Positions 22,461-33,944 of a stretch of 64,000 nucleotides of DNA are shown here, piece by piece. The notes below the pieces were generated by a model that had not been told where the DNA came from, did not search any database, and saw only the letters and a program-made list of their open reading frames with translations. Each line of letters opens with the position of its first letter. Positions within the stretch are counted from its first letter, which is position 1. The DNA is from Tetrapyrgos nigripes (taxonomy: Eukaryota > Basidiomycota > Agaricomycetes > Agaricales > Campanellaceae), in NCBI GenBank assembly GCA_013368315.1, contig JAACJM010000086.1:1-64000 (forward strand), written 5' to 3'. Made by a program: the position numbers and the translations under genes.

Positions 22461-25400
22461 TAACTTGGACTTGAGAATTCATCCTCGCTCTCACCCACTC
22501 CATCCCCGAATAACGCCCACCCAAATATCCCCAACTCACTCAATACCTCTGTCTCAACCAACTATTCTCTTCCTCCTCCCCCATCTCCAGCTCGAATTAA
22601 ATAATGCATCATCCCTTCGGTAGAGATCTTAACTCCATCGCTATCCACGCTTGTCGCTCTTCCAGAGGTAACGAGTCTAAGAATGTTGGAGGAGGAGTCT
22701 ATTAACCGGGCTGGGACCAATAGCTAATGCGCAGGGGTCCGGGAAGAATAGCTTCTTTATAGACTTTTTTCCTCCGCCTTCACGCTGAGGTTTTAACACG
22801 AGATTCCCATCCAACTAGCTCGTAATTCCGAGATAGCTTGAGCTGGAAAAGACGAGTCCGAATCCCAACGTGTTTCGTCAGAAAGAAAACGCTCGAGGAC
22901 ACCAGGTTGGGTAAGGACTTGTTGCACCTTTTTACCGCCGACAAGTTGGAGGGGATATTGGGGCATTTGATGGCTTTGAATTCTTCGAGGATGAAGCGGA
23001 TGGTGTAGTGTGAAGGGACTTCGAAGGACGTGGCACGATGGTGACTGAAGTCAGGAGAACCGACTGAGAAGGCATCTCTCAGCTTGGGCACGGTCTCCTT
23101 CATTAAAATTGGATGCTAGTCTGGCTCTAGCAGCTGTTCGGCGTTCTAGTCTGAGGCCGCGACGTCCCTGCCCCTGTGAATCTGGAGAAGGAGAATGAGG
23201 ACGAGAAGCAATGACTCAAGAATGCTTTGTCTCATAGTTGGGTCACAGCTGAAACCTGATCCGTGGAATGCAGTGTTAGTGAGGAGGAGGAGGAGTAACC
23301 TGGCGCGAGAGTGAGTTCCTCATTTCTCTGACCAGAGTCACAAGTTAACCATGGTTCAGGCGATTTTTCAGACCTAAATGATGCTACTGATGTTGCTCAA
23401 TTCTCTTGCTACCTTGCTACCTTGCTACCACATACACTCTTTCGTCTCCCTACGCCAAACAATGTCTTATGCAATCTTGTATTTATATCCCAATTCCAGC
23501 AATACACCCCGTTTACGCCGCACGGAAAAGCAATAACATCTAGGGCTTTCTCTGTTACCGACAACCAACGATGACAGTCCCATCTTGCGCATCCCTGTAT
23601 TTTCGTGGCAAAGGTTGGGCAAGGGTGACTTCTTACTCAGTATATAATGACTCATGAGTCCGAACCATTATTGTTTAATAGCTCTGAGTATATGCTGTTG
23701 GACAGCAACTAGCCTGATTTCTTCGGACCCCGAAAGTCACAGCACTCGTGGCCTTACGAAGAATGACTCTCGGTGAGTACCCTTGTTCTATGCCATTCAG
23801 TTACGACGGTGATGGTGGCAAGGGACTGACACGAGGCTAGCAGAAGACCTGGGCGGCGTTTAGAGAAGCCACACACACACATGAATAACTCCGAGGTGAG
23901 TATCCTGAATGATAATTATTGTGGGTGATCATGATGGTGACATACTAACACGAGGCTTGAAGGAAGGTGCTTCACAACCTTTGACTCGACTCGGGAAATG
24001 ACAAGATACCATGCAGCCATATCGACTTGATGAGTCCTTGGGTACACTCACGGCCGGTACCAATAATCTTGTAAGTCAGTCCTTTCGATCAGAATCAACA
24101 TAGGCGCTCTCAGAGCACCAAAGGAGAGTTTATCAGTAGCCTCATGGCCCCCATGAGAGCGCTAGAAAAGTTTGAAGCAGTCTTCTCCTTTCAATTTTTC
24201 CATATGAGGTACTAGGTTCCTGGATGCTGAACCATGCTGAGGCTCACTGCCTTGGCGTACAAGGAGTCCTAGAGCGCAGCTTTACTGACAGCCTCATATC
24301 CGTTCACCAGCTCCACTGCTCTGACAGATAGAACTGGCAGATTCAATTTGAGAATTTCGAGTCACATCGATTTACCAGACAAAAAAGAGGCTGTTCATAC
24401 TTGGAGGATGGCATATTGATTTTTCCAACGTCCGACTTCTTCATTAGATGCGGCTGACGAGCCTAAAAGCAGAAGGAGGGGTTAGGCCATGTGTTGCAAC
24501 CCATTGATCTTGACTCGAGATCAAACCTGCCAGTGTAATTTTAGGGTATCTCATCATATCAACTTCGCGATGGTTGGTGCCAATAAATTTTCAGGAGGCG
24601 GAGAATCTACAGAAGGGCGGTTACTTCGGAATGGCGAGCGGTCGGCATCCCAGAATTCGGTTGAATATACTGATATAATTCAAGCCACTGATGCTGACGC
24701 TCCTTTTGTTTTTTCGTCTCTACCTCCGCTGTGCCGTACGCAATTTCAGGCATCTCCGTCAATCTTTCGGACATAAAAGAATCGATTACCTTTCTTTCTT
24801 CAAAGATACCGGTTGTTTTGAATTCCCCCAGCTGTACCTGTAGGTCCGCTTTCTCAAGTTCATTCGAACAGCTTCCGAATGTTGCATGCTCCACGCTGCC
24901 AGTAAGTACAAGGGAACGTTTTGTTCTTGCTCCAGTCACAATTCATATTCTTCTAAATTTTTGAAAGTGGATTCCATCACTGCCCTGTATACCAGAACGA
25001 GGTTAGTACAAGGTCAATTTCAGGCTGTTCCTCTCAGGCGTACTAATTTTGTTTTGATTTTGACTCGGGTTTTGGGAATGACCGGCACGCAATCAAGTTG
25101 ATGATCTATAGAAGCGCCGAAGCGGTCAGGGAGCACAAGGGAACAGAGACTCGACTACCTGCTTTGGATCTCTGGGTTGAAGCTACCGTCACGGCGCTTG
25201 CCATCCCATGCCAGTGACAGATATACTAGGCGGTGCTGACTCTATCATGATTAAGTCCTTGTTCTTTTTCCTAGATACAGTTATGTTCTGAATTTGCGCA
25301 GCTGTAGGTCCACTTTACTCAATCTTTCGGAACCTGTACGAATACCACCAGGTACCTGACATGCAGTTCACTTGCGTCGTTCATGCTGAGGCATATCCTT

Positions 25401-25613
25401 TTGGGCACCTGCTTAAGTTCTATATTCTGTCTGGCCTAGCGTTCATCCCGTCATTCTGTGAGATTATCTAGATTCAAACTTTCCGGTTCCGTCGACCTCT
25501 ATCGTTTTGCGATGTACCTATTAAAATCCAGTGAACTGACCGCCGAGTCTCAGCACTACATCCCCCTCATTTTCCAGCTTAATCGTCTCTTCCTTTGTTT
25601 AACATTACCAACA
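22461..25613. other. Intergenic region with scattered decayed fragments
   Basis: A 107-codon minus-strand frame (22780-23103, starting MKETVPKLRDAFS) and a 110-codon minus frame (24607-24939, with an acidic/Lys-rich NELEKADLQVQLGE stretch) look protein-like. Neither has a recognised domain, and the second is preceded by an in-frame stop in matching flanking codons. Around 23760-23990 a unit of GTGAGT...ACACGAGGCT is repeated twice with divergence. I call no gene. Confidence 0.35.
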
Positions 25614-26287
25614 ATGTGTTACGAGGACGCCTTCGTTTACAACTTCAGCTGCGGGGCGACGCCAGGTCATGCCAAACTGATCAATTCTGATGGCACACCT
25701 GGCCCCGAACTGCGAGAGGCACTTCAGGACACTCCGCACCATTCCAGAATATTCCGTCATAGCTGCAAAAGGATTGAAAGGCAAGACGCCGTATATCAGC
25801 AATATGTTGTTGCTTTCAATCATCCCGAGCCTCATATGCGCCCCCACGGTGGTTATCCGTTGTCCATAGAGCAATGGTCGAAGTGGGCGCATTACGAGCT
25901 TTGTGAAGGAAGACGTAAGCGGTACGACGCTGATGTCCTCTTCAAGAGAAAGTGCAGATTGGACGACTTGGGACGTAACCCGTGGTGTCCTCACGACGGA
26001 ACAGCCCATAAATACCCACGTGCTCCAGGTGCAGCTAGTCCTCCCCCGTTCAATTCGGACATGGTGAGTCATAATATTTTCTTTATGTGCGTATGTTTCT
26101 GATGGAGATCCAGCGACCAGAAATATACGTTCGCGACGGCCACTGGCCTGATCGCACTGCTACTGGACGCGGAGCCCAAGGGGTGTGCAGATGGTCTACC
26201 CGAGACCAGATGTTGGGGGGGAGGGGGGGTCTGAGCCAGTCTTATGACCCAAAAGTACATCACCTCTTGGAGGGTGTGTGGACCTAG
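25614..26287 (+). CDS. Hypothetical Cys/His-containing protein, 3' end altered by a MITE
   Basis: Exon 1 runs 25614-26063 (starting MCYEDAFVYNFSCG), a 50-bp intron spans 26064-26113, and exon 2 continues to a TAG ending at 26287. Exon 2 reads normally for 21 codons (RPEIYVRDGHWPDRTATGRG) and then enters the hAT MITE at 26177, which supplies the remaining residues and the stop. Skipping the MITE and one target duplication, the frame continues at 26700 as SGSGRGSGYY and stops at 26732. That strongly suggests the original Gly-rich C-terminus was cut off. The start MCYE...CG resembles a group of small fungal hypothetical proteins, but I cannot name a function. Confidence 0.65.
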
Positions 26288-26691
26288 TTTCCATGGAGTT
26301 TTGTTGTTGAAACCATCAAAAGTACACTTAGGGAGGAAAAAACTTGTCTGAAACGCCTATTCGAAGCTGAATCACAGTGTACACTAAAATGGTAAGTAAT
26401 TCTCATGGGTCCCAGTATTGTCAAAGTGTCCTGACATCTGAGGAAAGGGTTGCTACCTCAAAGGAGTTAGTTGTAGGTATCATCCATTGCTATTTTACTT
26501 CATCTTTCAGTCAGTTGGAGGTATTCGAGGTCGACTGAAGTGAATTTTGACTCAATATCATGATTTGTAAGCGAAATTTTATCTTATCACTTTCCCTTTT
26601 AGGAAGGAGAGGGGGAGGGGGGGGAGTCTGGCTGGACCTTATGGCCCAAAAGGAACGTCTGGTCTGGTCATAACCGTCTGCACACCCCTTG
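26177..26691. mobile_element. hAT MITE, 515 bp, 8-bp TSD GCGGAGCC
   Basis: The terminal inverted repeats are near-perfect (CAAGGGGTGTGCAGA at the left, CTGCACACCCCTTG at the right). Perfect 8-bp duplications GCGGAGCC flank it at 26169-26176 and 26692-26699. Inside both ends lies an inverted G-rich block followed by a segment around CTTATGACCCAAAAG/CTTATGGCCCAAAAG. No transposase is encoded, so it is non-autonomous. It interrupts the last exon of the 25614 gene. Confidence 0.92.
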
Positions 26692-26732
26692 GCGGAGCCA
26701 GTGGCAGCGGAAGAGGCAGCGGCTACTACTAG

Positions 26733-27145
26733 ACTTTGACTGGAGTGACTTGCACTCAAGTTACACTCCTTACCATTCCAAGCGTTGCCTTTGGATTGCT
26801 TATCTCTATTTTACTTCCTGATGCACACACGGTTTGAAAGACCTCTTCTATATCTTTTAGTACTTACCACGAAATTTCTTAAGTACTATTTTACTATTCC
26901 ATTGTTCTCTTGCACACGCGATTTTGGACTCTTTTTCTTTCAGTACGACTCACGTTCAGCCACTTACTACCTACATACATGCGTCTTCTTATGTATGTGG
27001 CTGCCTTTCAATTAATCGATCCTACAACGATCCTATAACATGACAGTGAATCGTGATGCCAGCAGGATAATGGAGCGACAATTTGAGGATAGCCGCCAGC
27101 CGTCACATCATTTTAATGCCAGTGATCGCTGTTACTCTCTGAGTC
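26733..27145. other. Short intergenic stretch
   Basis: AT-rich, no supported gene. The former stop of the MITE-interrupted gene is at 26730-26732, so this includes its old 3' region. Confidence 0.4.
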
Positions 27146-28467
27146 CGGTATAGCTAAATCTGCAGACACCCCGTGCAGACACCCTTCGCATAGCATTGTA
27201 GATTACTGTATAGGACTATATGTACCATACCATATATATATGTGACCTACAGGATGATTTTAAAGTTGTGTATTAGCTGTACACAGAGTGTAAAAATCTT
27301 CAAAAAAAGGAGTATAAGCACAGCCACAGATTTTTTCCTGAAACATTCTTACAGAATTTCTCTATTCAAGATATCAGGAGAGTATCTATACATTCTCATG
27401 AGTGTATATCAGTGTGAATCTGTAAAGCAAGGACACTCAAGATGTCTCATAATGCTTTGAGATGCTTGCTACCTGCATTTCACTACTGATCTTTGAATAT
27501 CCTATTATATCAAACAATTGGTAGTATTTGGCTCATGTCTGAGCATGTTTCTACAAGATAATACATTATAATAACTTCAAGATAATTTGTACTCATTGTA
27601 ATTTTTGGGAAGGGTGTCTGCAGGGTGTCTGCAGGGTGTCTGCACATGCACAGCCACATGCAGACACCCTGCAGACACCCTGCAGACACCTTGCAGACAC
27701 CTTGCAGACACCTTAAGTAAAGGTAAATAGTCACATCAGACACTTGCTTGTGGCAGTTAATGACCCTGTAGTAGAAATAATACCAAGTTATTGCCGTTTT
27801 TGAAAAGTTCGCGTGCGCGTCACTTTGGTTAATTTTCGAGTTTTTGGGCTCAATTTTGTGAGAGCTGCAGCTCACTCATTTCCCCACCTTTGCCTTCATT
27901 TTTAGCACAAAACAACATTATTTCAGCGTCTCTAGGGTATGGTGTACATAGCTAGACCTGTGATACACTTGTTGTCATACTCACTTTTCGGGCTCCCTCT
28001 ACTGTATCTGAGCAAATGTGTAATATCTGTGGGGAGTACAGGCAAGATAAGGCTGTCTAGCAAAGCCTAGGGAGTTTATGCAGGGATCTAGGAAGCAGCT
28101 AGAGTGAGAACAATGCCCTAGTCACAGATAATTGCAGCCTGCTATTCCACATGTCATCAACTTCTGCTTTGTTCCTATACTACCATCATGGTTTGCGGCC
28201 GGCCACTTTCAGACGATCTCCGACACACTCTTATTCACCTAGGACATCATCTACCTCTCTCCAAATCAGAAAGTGTCAGAGTCACAAGTCTGAGACTTAG
28301 GTACGTGCACGAATGGCCATTGTTCTTGTTATTCATAGTAGGTAGAAGAAATGTGTGTACTATACAAGAAACTAACAATGATGTTGACAAGGTATGAGTC
28401 AGTAGTGATAAGAATCAGAGTGTCTGCAGGGTGTCTGCAGGGGGTGTCTGCAGATTTCTGATACCCG
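27146..28467. mobile_element. TIR element, 1322 bp, 9-bp TSD CTCTGAGTC (MULE-like MITE candidate)
   Basis: The left end reads CGGTATAGCTAAATCTGCAG and the right end, reverse complemented, CGGGTATCAGAAATCTGCAG. Both continue into GACACCCC and GCAGACACCC, giving about 40 bp of inverted repeat. Identical 9-mers CTCTGAGTC occur immediately outside at 27137-27145 and 28468-28476. A 9-bp duplication is typical of Mutator-like elements. No transposase frame is visible. The TGCAGACACC unit of the termini also forms the internal hairpin at 27612-27714. Confidence 0.8.
27612..27714. repeat. Hairpin of repeated GGGTGTCTGCA units
   Basis: Three direct copies of the 11-mer GGGTGTCTGCA are followed, after a 16-base loop region (CATGCACAGCCACATG), by about five copies of its reverse complement TGCAGACACCC/TT. 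The structure could extrude as a cruciform. The same 11-mer forms the ends of the surrounding TIR element. Confidence 0.85.
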
Positions 28468-28743
28468 CTCTGAGTCTATGAGAGACTGCGTAAAGTTACT
28501 AGTACTTACTAACTAGTAGTCGGCGTCACAGTCGAGATCAACACACACTGACATTGCAATGGCATCAGTATACATCTCTGCCGGTATCTGCAGGCACATT
28601 GTATTTAGCTTCTATTGACCTTGTTCCAAGCCTGGCAGTGTCTTTGCGATGGATTTGTGCACCCACAGTGATTTTAAACTCCGCAAATACTACTTATACA
28701 CCACGATCACGACCACTCACTTCACCATTCTCCCTCTTCCTCT

Positions 28744-29831
28744 ATGACTCACCCTTCGAATCTGCAAAGTATAAGCCATGCTTTGGATACATGGGTCATT
28801 AACGACGATATCGTTGACGACCTGGAAGAGCGGCAGGCTGCCTATCATGATCCTGACAGTAGTAAGGCCATTAATTCTAATTAATCTCATTCAGGATTAC
28901 GACTGATAGAACTCTGGAGATACTTGGCGGAAGCGGAAGAGCAGAAATGAATTAGAAACCTATCAAGTCATTTCCCCTCATCCTCGAATTCTTCCAATCA
29001 TTGGCATCGACAAGGAAGGTTACGCAGTCTTCAAGTATCAGTGTAATGGGGATCTGTGGCGTTTTCTCGCCAAGAACTTCAGCACGCCTTCTAACGTACC
29101 CATAACCACCCGCATCGTTTGGGCTGTAGAAATAGCACAAGGCTTGGCGCATCTTCATCATAAGAAGGTTGTTTGGGCGGATGCCCACCTGGCAAACATT
29201 CTTCTTAGTGATGAAGGTCATGCCCTTCTCTGCGATTTCGCCTTCTCCGTGCGAAACCCAAAATTCTTCCATTCTTTTAGAACTGTCCCTCCTCCCATTT
29301 TCTTCTGCCCGAAAACTTACTATGGCATTCAGCCTACTCATGTCGACATTTTCAGTTTTGCGATCATCTTCTTCGTACTGCTGGATTACAGATTTCCATT
29401 CACCGAAGATGTGACACCCAACCAAGAGGTCCAGGATAACACTGTGGACAAGCACATCGCTAAGCAGTTCGATGTGCTCCGGGACGCTGTTCTCCACAAG
29501 TACTTTGGAGAGATTCTGGATGATTGCTTCCACGTCAGGATCGTCACTGGAGATGTTCTAGTTCAGCGACTCTTAGATGCACATGCTAAATGGTTTTCGG
29601 AAACGGGACAGGTGAGGATAACCAATCGCTGGTCATTGATTTGCTTCTCATTGAAAGTAGGTCGTTAAACCCGATGTATCGTTCCCTCAAGAGCCTGAAA
29701 TTATCCCAATTGTTCCTGTGCCGCTTATGCAAATGTTTCCGGTAAACGGAGAGAACGGCTGGAGTCACGCGGAAGATGATTCCTCTGACGAACGACTCCA
29801 GAGAGGTAGTCAGTCCGAAGCAGCTTTCTGA
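28744..29831 (+). CDS. Divergent protein-kinase-like protein, DFG changed to DFA
   Basis: A kinase-like core reads from about 28950 to 29611 (NELETYQVISPHPRILPIIG, then HLHHKKVVWADAHLANILLS, then LLCDFAFSV, then TYYGIQPTHVDIFSFAIIFF). A 49-bp intron (29612-29660) leads to a last exon 29661-29831 that closes in phase with a 56-residue acidic tail. The catalytic-loop Asp is present, but HRD is replaced by WAD and DFG by DFA. No glycine loop or beta-3 Lys is recognisable, so it may be a pseudokinase. The proposed first exon (ATG 28744) joins only through a weak acceptor near 28920, so the 5' end is uncertain. Confidence 0.65.
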
Positions 29832-30062
29832 GAGAGGTTGACCATGTCGAGGTTTTCTTCGTTCTGCGAGGCTCAGTGAGGATAACCTGAAGGCTGCTAA
29901 CACTATAGTCCACGGACTTTTTCTTATTTGGTCTCAATTCTCTCATTACACACACGAGTTCCGGTCTCTGTATATTAGCAAGATGTAGTCTGTCAACAAT
30001 CCTATCAAGTCTGCTCTGTTTATGCATACTTTGAAGCTAACAGCTCCTCACCGGCCTCACCA

Positions 30063-30547
30063 ATGGGGCGATCACGATCAGGGAAACTTCAGCCAGCCCT
30101 TCACGAATTTCGCCGGGGGCTAAAGACCATCACTACCAGCCCCGAATACCTAGTCAATGGAGAAGATGTAGATTTGGGTGTTATGAAGTGGAGGATGAAA
30201 GGCATGTTCTGCTCGTCTGCGTCCGCAACACGGACTTGGTTGAGGCACGGGATCTAATGGTAAATGAGGTCTTGATGGTCTTACCGGATGTGAATGAGTG
30301 GCGCAATATATTGATGGAGAGAGCTTTCATGATGCGTATCCTGTTTGATGAGAAATTGGTGAGGTGCGTGGCAAGGTTTATACACTATGCTCTGGAAGTC
30401 TACAGTTCGGAACGGTTATGGATACCGCCTCGGCAACCAACGCAACAGTGTGTAACGTTCTTGTTCTCCGTTCTTGTTTGCATTCCTGTTCTCCGCCGCA
30501 GCCCAAGTGCTTCTTCTGATGCTCTTGATTCTCTTCTTATAAGCTGA
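30063..30547 (+). pseudogene. Unidentified coding-like fragment in repeat DNA
   Basis: Two overlapping frames (30063-30257 and 30188-30547) give protein-like text such as MGRSRSGKLQPALHEFRRGL and EDERHVLLVCVRNTDLVEAR, but they overlap out of phase and join no exon. The first contains the 30088-30120 block shared with the repeat at 22020. I recognise no family. It is probably a decayed gene fragment carried by repeats. Confidence 0.25.
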
Positions 30548-31620
30548 AGATGCTTCCTTATATACGTACCTGTCTTTGTACTACTTACAGTACTTTCGTT
30601 TAAAGTACAGCTCAATAGCTCTGAGTCAAGAGTCATGCCCGCCACTATCACTGCATTCGCGCCCCCATATTTTCATTGTGAGATACATGTTTGTATGTGC
30701 CTTCCGAGTCTCATTTCGTCAAATATACCCAGGGGGAGTCGCTGTTTCAGGACTCCCCATGATTAGCCTAAGTATTCCTTCCCTTGCGAGCACGAAATTT
30801 CCCCAAACGAGTCCGCAACTTCAAGATGATTAGCCAAAATACCTGACGAGGGAAATGTGGGCTATCGCTGCGCGTGCGGTGGGCGTGGCACACCCAAAAA
30901 AGAGTCTAGAAGAAACGGCATAGCGGCAGGACCGGAGCTTGCCGACTGAATAGACGACCTATTCAGCTGGAAGTATAGTCATTATTACTATGTATCTGCA
31001 CAGACGGTACTGGTAGCGATAGACTGGGGCCGGCAACCGATGCAACAGCGTGTAACGTTCTTGTTCTCCGCCACAGCCCAAGTGCTTCTTCTCAGGCTCT
31101 TGATTCTTCCAAGTCTTAAATACTTACTGAAGATGCTTCAAGCCCCTTCCGAGTCTCATTATTTCGGCCAATATACTCAGGGCAGTCGCTGTTTTGGGGC
31201 TCCCCGTGTATCGTAATTAAGTACCCTATTCCTAATTCCCTCGCGAGAAATTTCCCCAAACCAGTCCGCAACTTCAAGATGATTAGCCACTGAAATACAA
31301 GAGAGCACAAGTACAGTACTTCATCATTACCATGTATCGGTGCCGACGGTGCTGGAGCCTGGTAGCTATATACTGGGAGCGGCAACAAATGCAACAGTGT
31401 ATCGTTCTTATTCTCGGTTCTTGTTCTCCGCCACAGCCCAAGTGCTTCTTCTCTTGATTCTCTCGGGTCTTACTGAAGATGCTTCCTTTTATACGTACCT
31501 GTCCTTGTACTAAGCACCTTCGTTTTAGATCTATACTGTGCTCCGTGACTAGCCTATTCCTTCCCTCGCGAGAAAATTTCCCAACGAGTACGCAAGATGA
31601 TTAGCCGAAATACTTGAGGA
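30425..31620 (+). repeat. Three diverged tandem repeat units
   Basis: A unit starting GGCAACnnnnGCAACAGTGT and containing TGTTCTCCGCCACAGCCCAA, CTGAAGATGCTTC and (in most copies) AAGATGATTAGCC occurs at about 30430-31020, 31030-31380 and 31388-31620. The units differ in length (about 590, 350 and 235 bp) through internal deletions. The right end of the last unit runs into the 3' flank of M35 copy 2, and the GATGATTAGCC motif also occurs downstream of M35 copy 1. Confidence 0.75.
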
Positions 31621-31684
31621 GTACATTCATTCATAAATATTACTGTTATGATGGTTATATAAATTATACAACACTTGGCCCAAT

Positions 31685-32928
31685 CTAATCCAACGTAGGG
31701 TTGACGTTCTCAACAAAGTACTCGTGGCTATCAGCGTTAGCGGCGGCCAAGTCCGGGAAATATCTAGCAAGATTTTCGCAATTGGTATGTCCGTAAGCCT
31801 CATCAACTGTCCCAGCAAGTTGGGCATAGTGGGAAGACTCGTGAACGAGAGTTCCAGCCCTGGAGTCCTCTCCGGTATTGGCTGCTTGCCAGAAACCATC
31901 GCAGAGGTACATAGTTGAGATACTGCCCAGAAAAAGATTAGAGTTAGAATGGAAGAATGTTGGATGAAACATACTCCTCAGCATAGACATAAGCAAAGGT
32001 ACCCGGCGGGAGGTTTCCAGGGCAAGTGCAATCGTAAGTGTAGTCATTATAACCATGCCCAGCCATGTTCGTGAAGTGGGTCAAAATAGTGGAATGACGT
32101 GCAGTGTTGTAGGTACCGAACCACTGAGTGTATCGGGGGGTGGAATATGTGTGGTTTCCCAGATAGCTGATCAATACCATCACAATCAGCTTTATACTTT
32201 CAGAACAAAAGGCAACTGAAAACTCACTCTCGTGCATCGCTAGCATAGGTAAGAGCAGCAGGGATAGCGCTGGTGATGTTGGACTGCTGATCATCGCTGC
32301 AGCCATTGAAGCCAGCTCGTTTGGCCAACTTGGTAGTGCGGCGCGCAATAGAGAGAGTTCCAGAGAGTTTCGCCTGATGGGAAGACTCCTGCTTAGCGTG
32401 GATCTGAGTCACATCGAGGGTAGCAGGGTCAACCACGAAGAATTTGTTGGATGCTTCGATATCGTATACATCCTCTCCAGAGCTGGTGAAGTTGTAAGCA
32501 GAAGATACTTGAAAACCATGAGTCAGTATAATATCGTGTCCATTCAAACAGCATTGGCACTTACGATCGTGCTCGACCTTAATGGACTGGCCGGGTGGAA
32601 TGACGGTAATGACATCGGGAGTGTTCATCTTGGCAGCAACGGCAGGCGAGAACTTGAACACGGCACCGTTGAATGCAGGGGAAGCACCCTTGGAATTAGT
32701 GATGCGGAAACTGTTGGCGTCGGAGGAAATCAACGACGAGGTTGGGTCGTTCAAGAGATGTAAGGTCTCATCTCCAGAATTGGTGAGGAGAGTCGTCACT
32801 TTGAAGTTGTCGACATTCGTTACAGCTTCTGGACCTGTAACTTTCAAGGTGAGCTCGGAAGCAGCTGAAACGAGGACTGCGGAGAAGCAGAGAGCAATCA
32901 AGGTAGAACGGAGAGTGGAAGAGAACAT
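31685..32928 (-). CDS. Secreted M35 peptidyl-Lys metalloendopeptidase, copy 2
   Basis: Exons 32928-32565, 32507-32228, 32166-31975 and 31922-31685 close in phase to 357 aa, with the same intron positions as copy 1 and one extra codon in exon 3. The signal peptide and propeptide are nearly identical to copy 1. The catalytic HESSH and GTVDEAYG motifs are intact. Differences concentrate in the mature domain (for example AQLAGTVDEAYGH against DQLAGTDDYTYGH), so the copies have diverged while keeping all zinc-site residues. This suggests both remain under selection. Unlike copy 1, this gene has no inverted arms or transposase around it. Confidence 0.93.
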
Positions 32929-32964
32929 GACTAGATCTGATGAAGAAGGGACTCGTCGATGTCT

Positions 32965-32974
32965 AGCTTTTATA
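32965..32974 (-). promoter_or_regulatory. TATA box of M35 copy 2
   Basis: TATAAAAGCT on the minus strand, 37-46 bp upstream of the ATG, at the same distance as in copy 1. Confidence 0.65.
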
Positions 32975-33194
32975 GCAGCCAGGACACTGAGAGCAGCAGC
33001 AACAGACGTTGAGGTGTAACCGAATGTCCCGCAAGTGGGACATACTAAGGCCCCGCCCGCAAACGGCTTGAAGAACGATAGCATGCTTGTATGGTACTGC
33101 TACTAGTATTACTTCTACCAAGTTCGTTTGACCAGGGACCGAAGAGAACCGCGCCTGAAAACAGTAAAGTGGTAGATATCTCAGAGATCCAGCT

Positions 33195-33574
33195 AGGGAA
33201 CAGCACGGGGTTCCCGCCGGGAATTTTTTTTGACCCGTCCCCGTACCTGCCATAACCCGTATCCGTGAAGACGGGTTGAGGGTCAGGGCGGGGTATACGG
33301 GTCATAAGCAAAACCCGCAGGAATCGAGGACTATGAATTAACATTGGCACCTTTGCATCAAAAATTGGGTGAGTAATGTTGGTAAACAACGTTGAAAGCT
33401 TTGCTCACTCGTCTTTAGCCCCAACGACACCAATTACTGACCAAACCGGCTAAACCTTTGACCCCTCACTGGGTGGTGGGTTCGCAACGGTTTCAGAGGT
33501 CCCAACCCGTACCCGTACCCGCCAACCCCGTACCTCCTAACCCGCCATTTACCCGCATACCCATGCTATTCCCT
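33195..33574. mobile_element. MITE, 380 bp, 10-bp TSD (MULE-like)
   Basis: The element starts AGGGAACAGCACGGGG and ends, reverse complemented, AGGGAATAGCATGGG. It is flanked by AGATCCAGCT (33185-33194) and AGATCCAGTT (33575-33584), a 10-bp duplication with one later change. The homologous upstream region of M35 copy 1 has the empty site AGATCCAGCT at 11250-11259. The ends are rich in ACCCGTACCCGT-type repeats. A TSD of 9-11 bp points to Mutator-type mobilisation. It lies about 270 bp upstream of the copy-2 ATG. Confidence 0.9.
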
Positions 33575-33584
33575 AGATCCAGTT

Positions 33585-33944
33585 AAGAAACTCCAATTAC
33601 GAGCACATTGACATACGAGGCTCCCACCATGTACGAGGACTGTACAGATTCTGATTCAAAGTCAGAAGAATGAAAATCCTGGAAACACCTTCGAAGTTGA
33701 AATGCTACGTTCATCCGCTGCAGATAAAAATAAAATGGTATCATGTCAGTTGGTAATTACAATAATTGAACAGGAGGTGCTCGCGTCCTCGCTGGCTTGT
33801 GCGCCTTAAGTCTGACGGTGGTTAGTTTGGATACCTGATCAAGCTCGTGTGGAGATGCCCACGGCGTGCAGCCGAAGTAGATGCACGTAGCGTGAACCCC
33901 GGCCGTATTCTCATGGGCCCGTAGTGCCGGTATATCCTCAGATC
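33585..33944. other. Intergenic stretch
   Basis: The first about 25 bp still match the M35 copy-1 upstream region (ACTCCAATTACGAGCACATT). Beyond that I see no gene or repeat. Confidence 0.4.

Noticed and set aside
32224..33084. Longer protein start upstream of M35 copy 2 (MLSFFKPFAGG...)
   Set aside because: The signal peptide starts at the conserved ATG 32928, downstream of a TATA box; the extension crosses that TATA box and is not open in copy 1.
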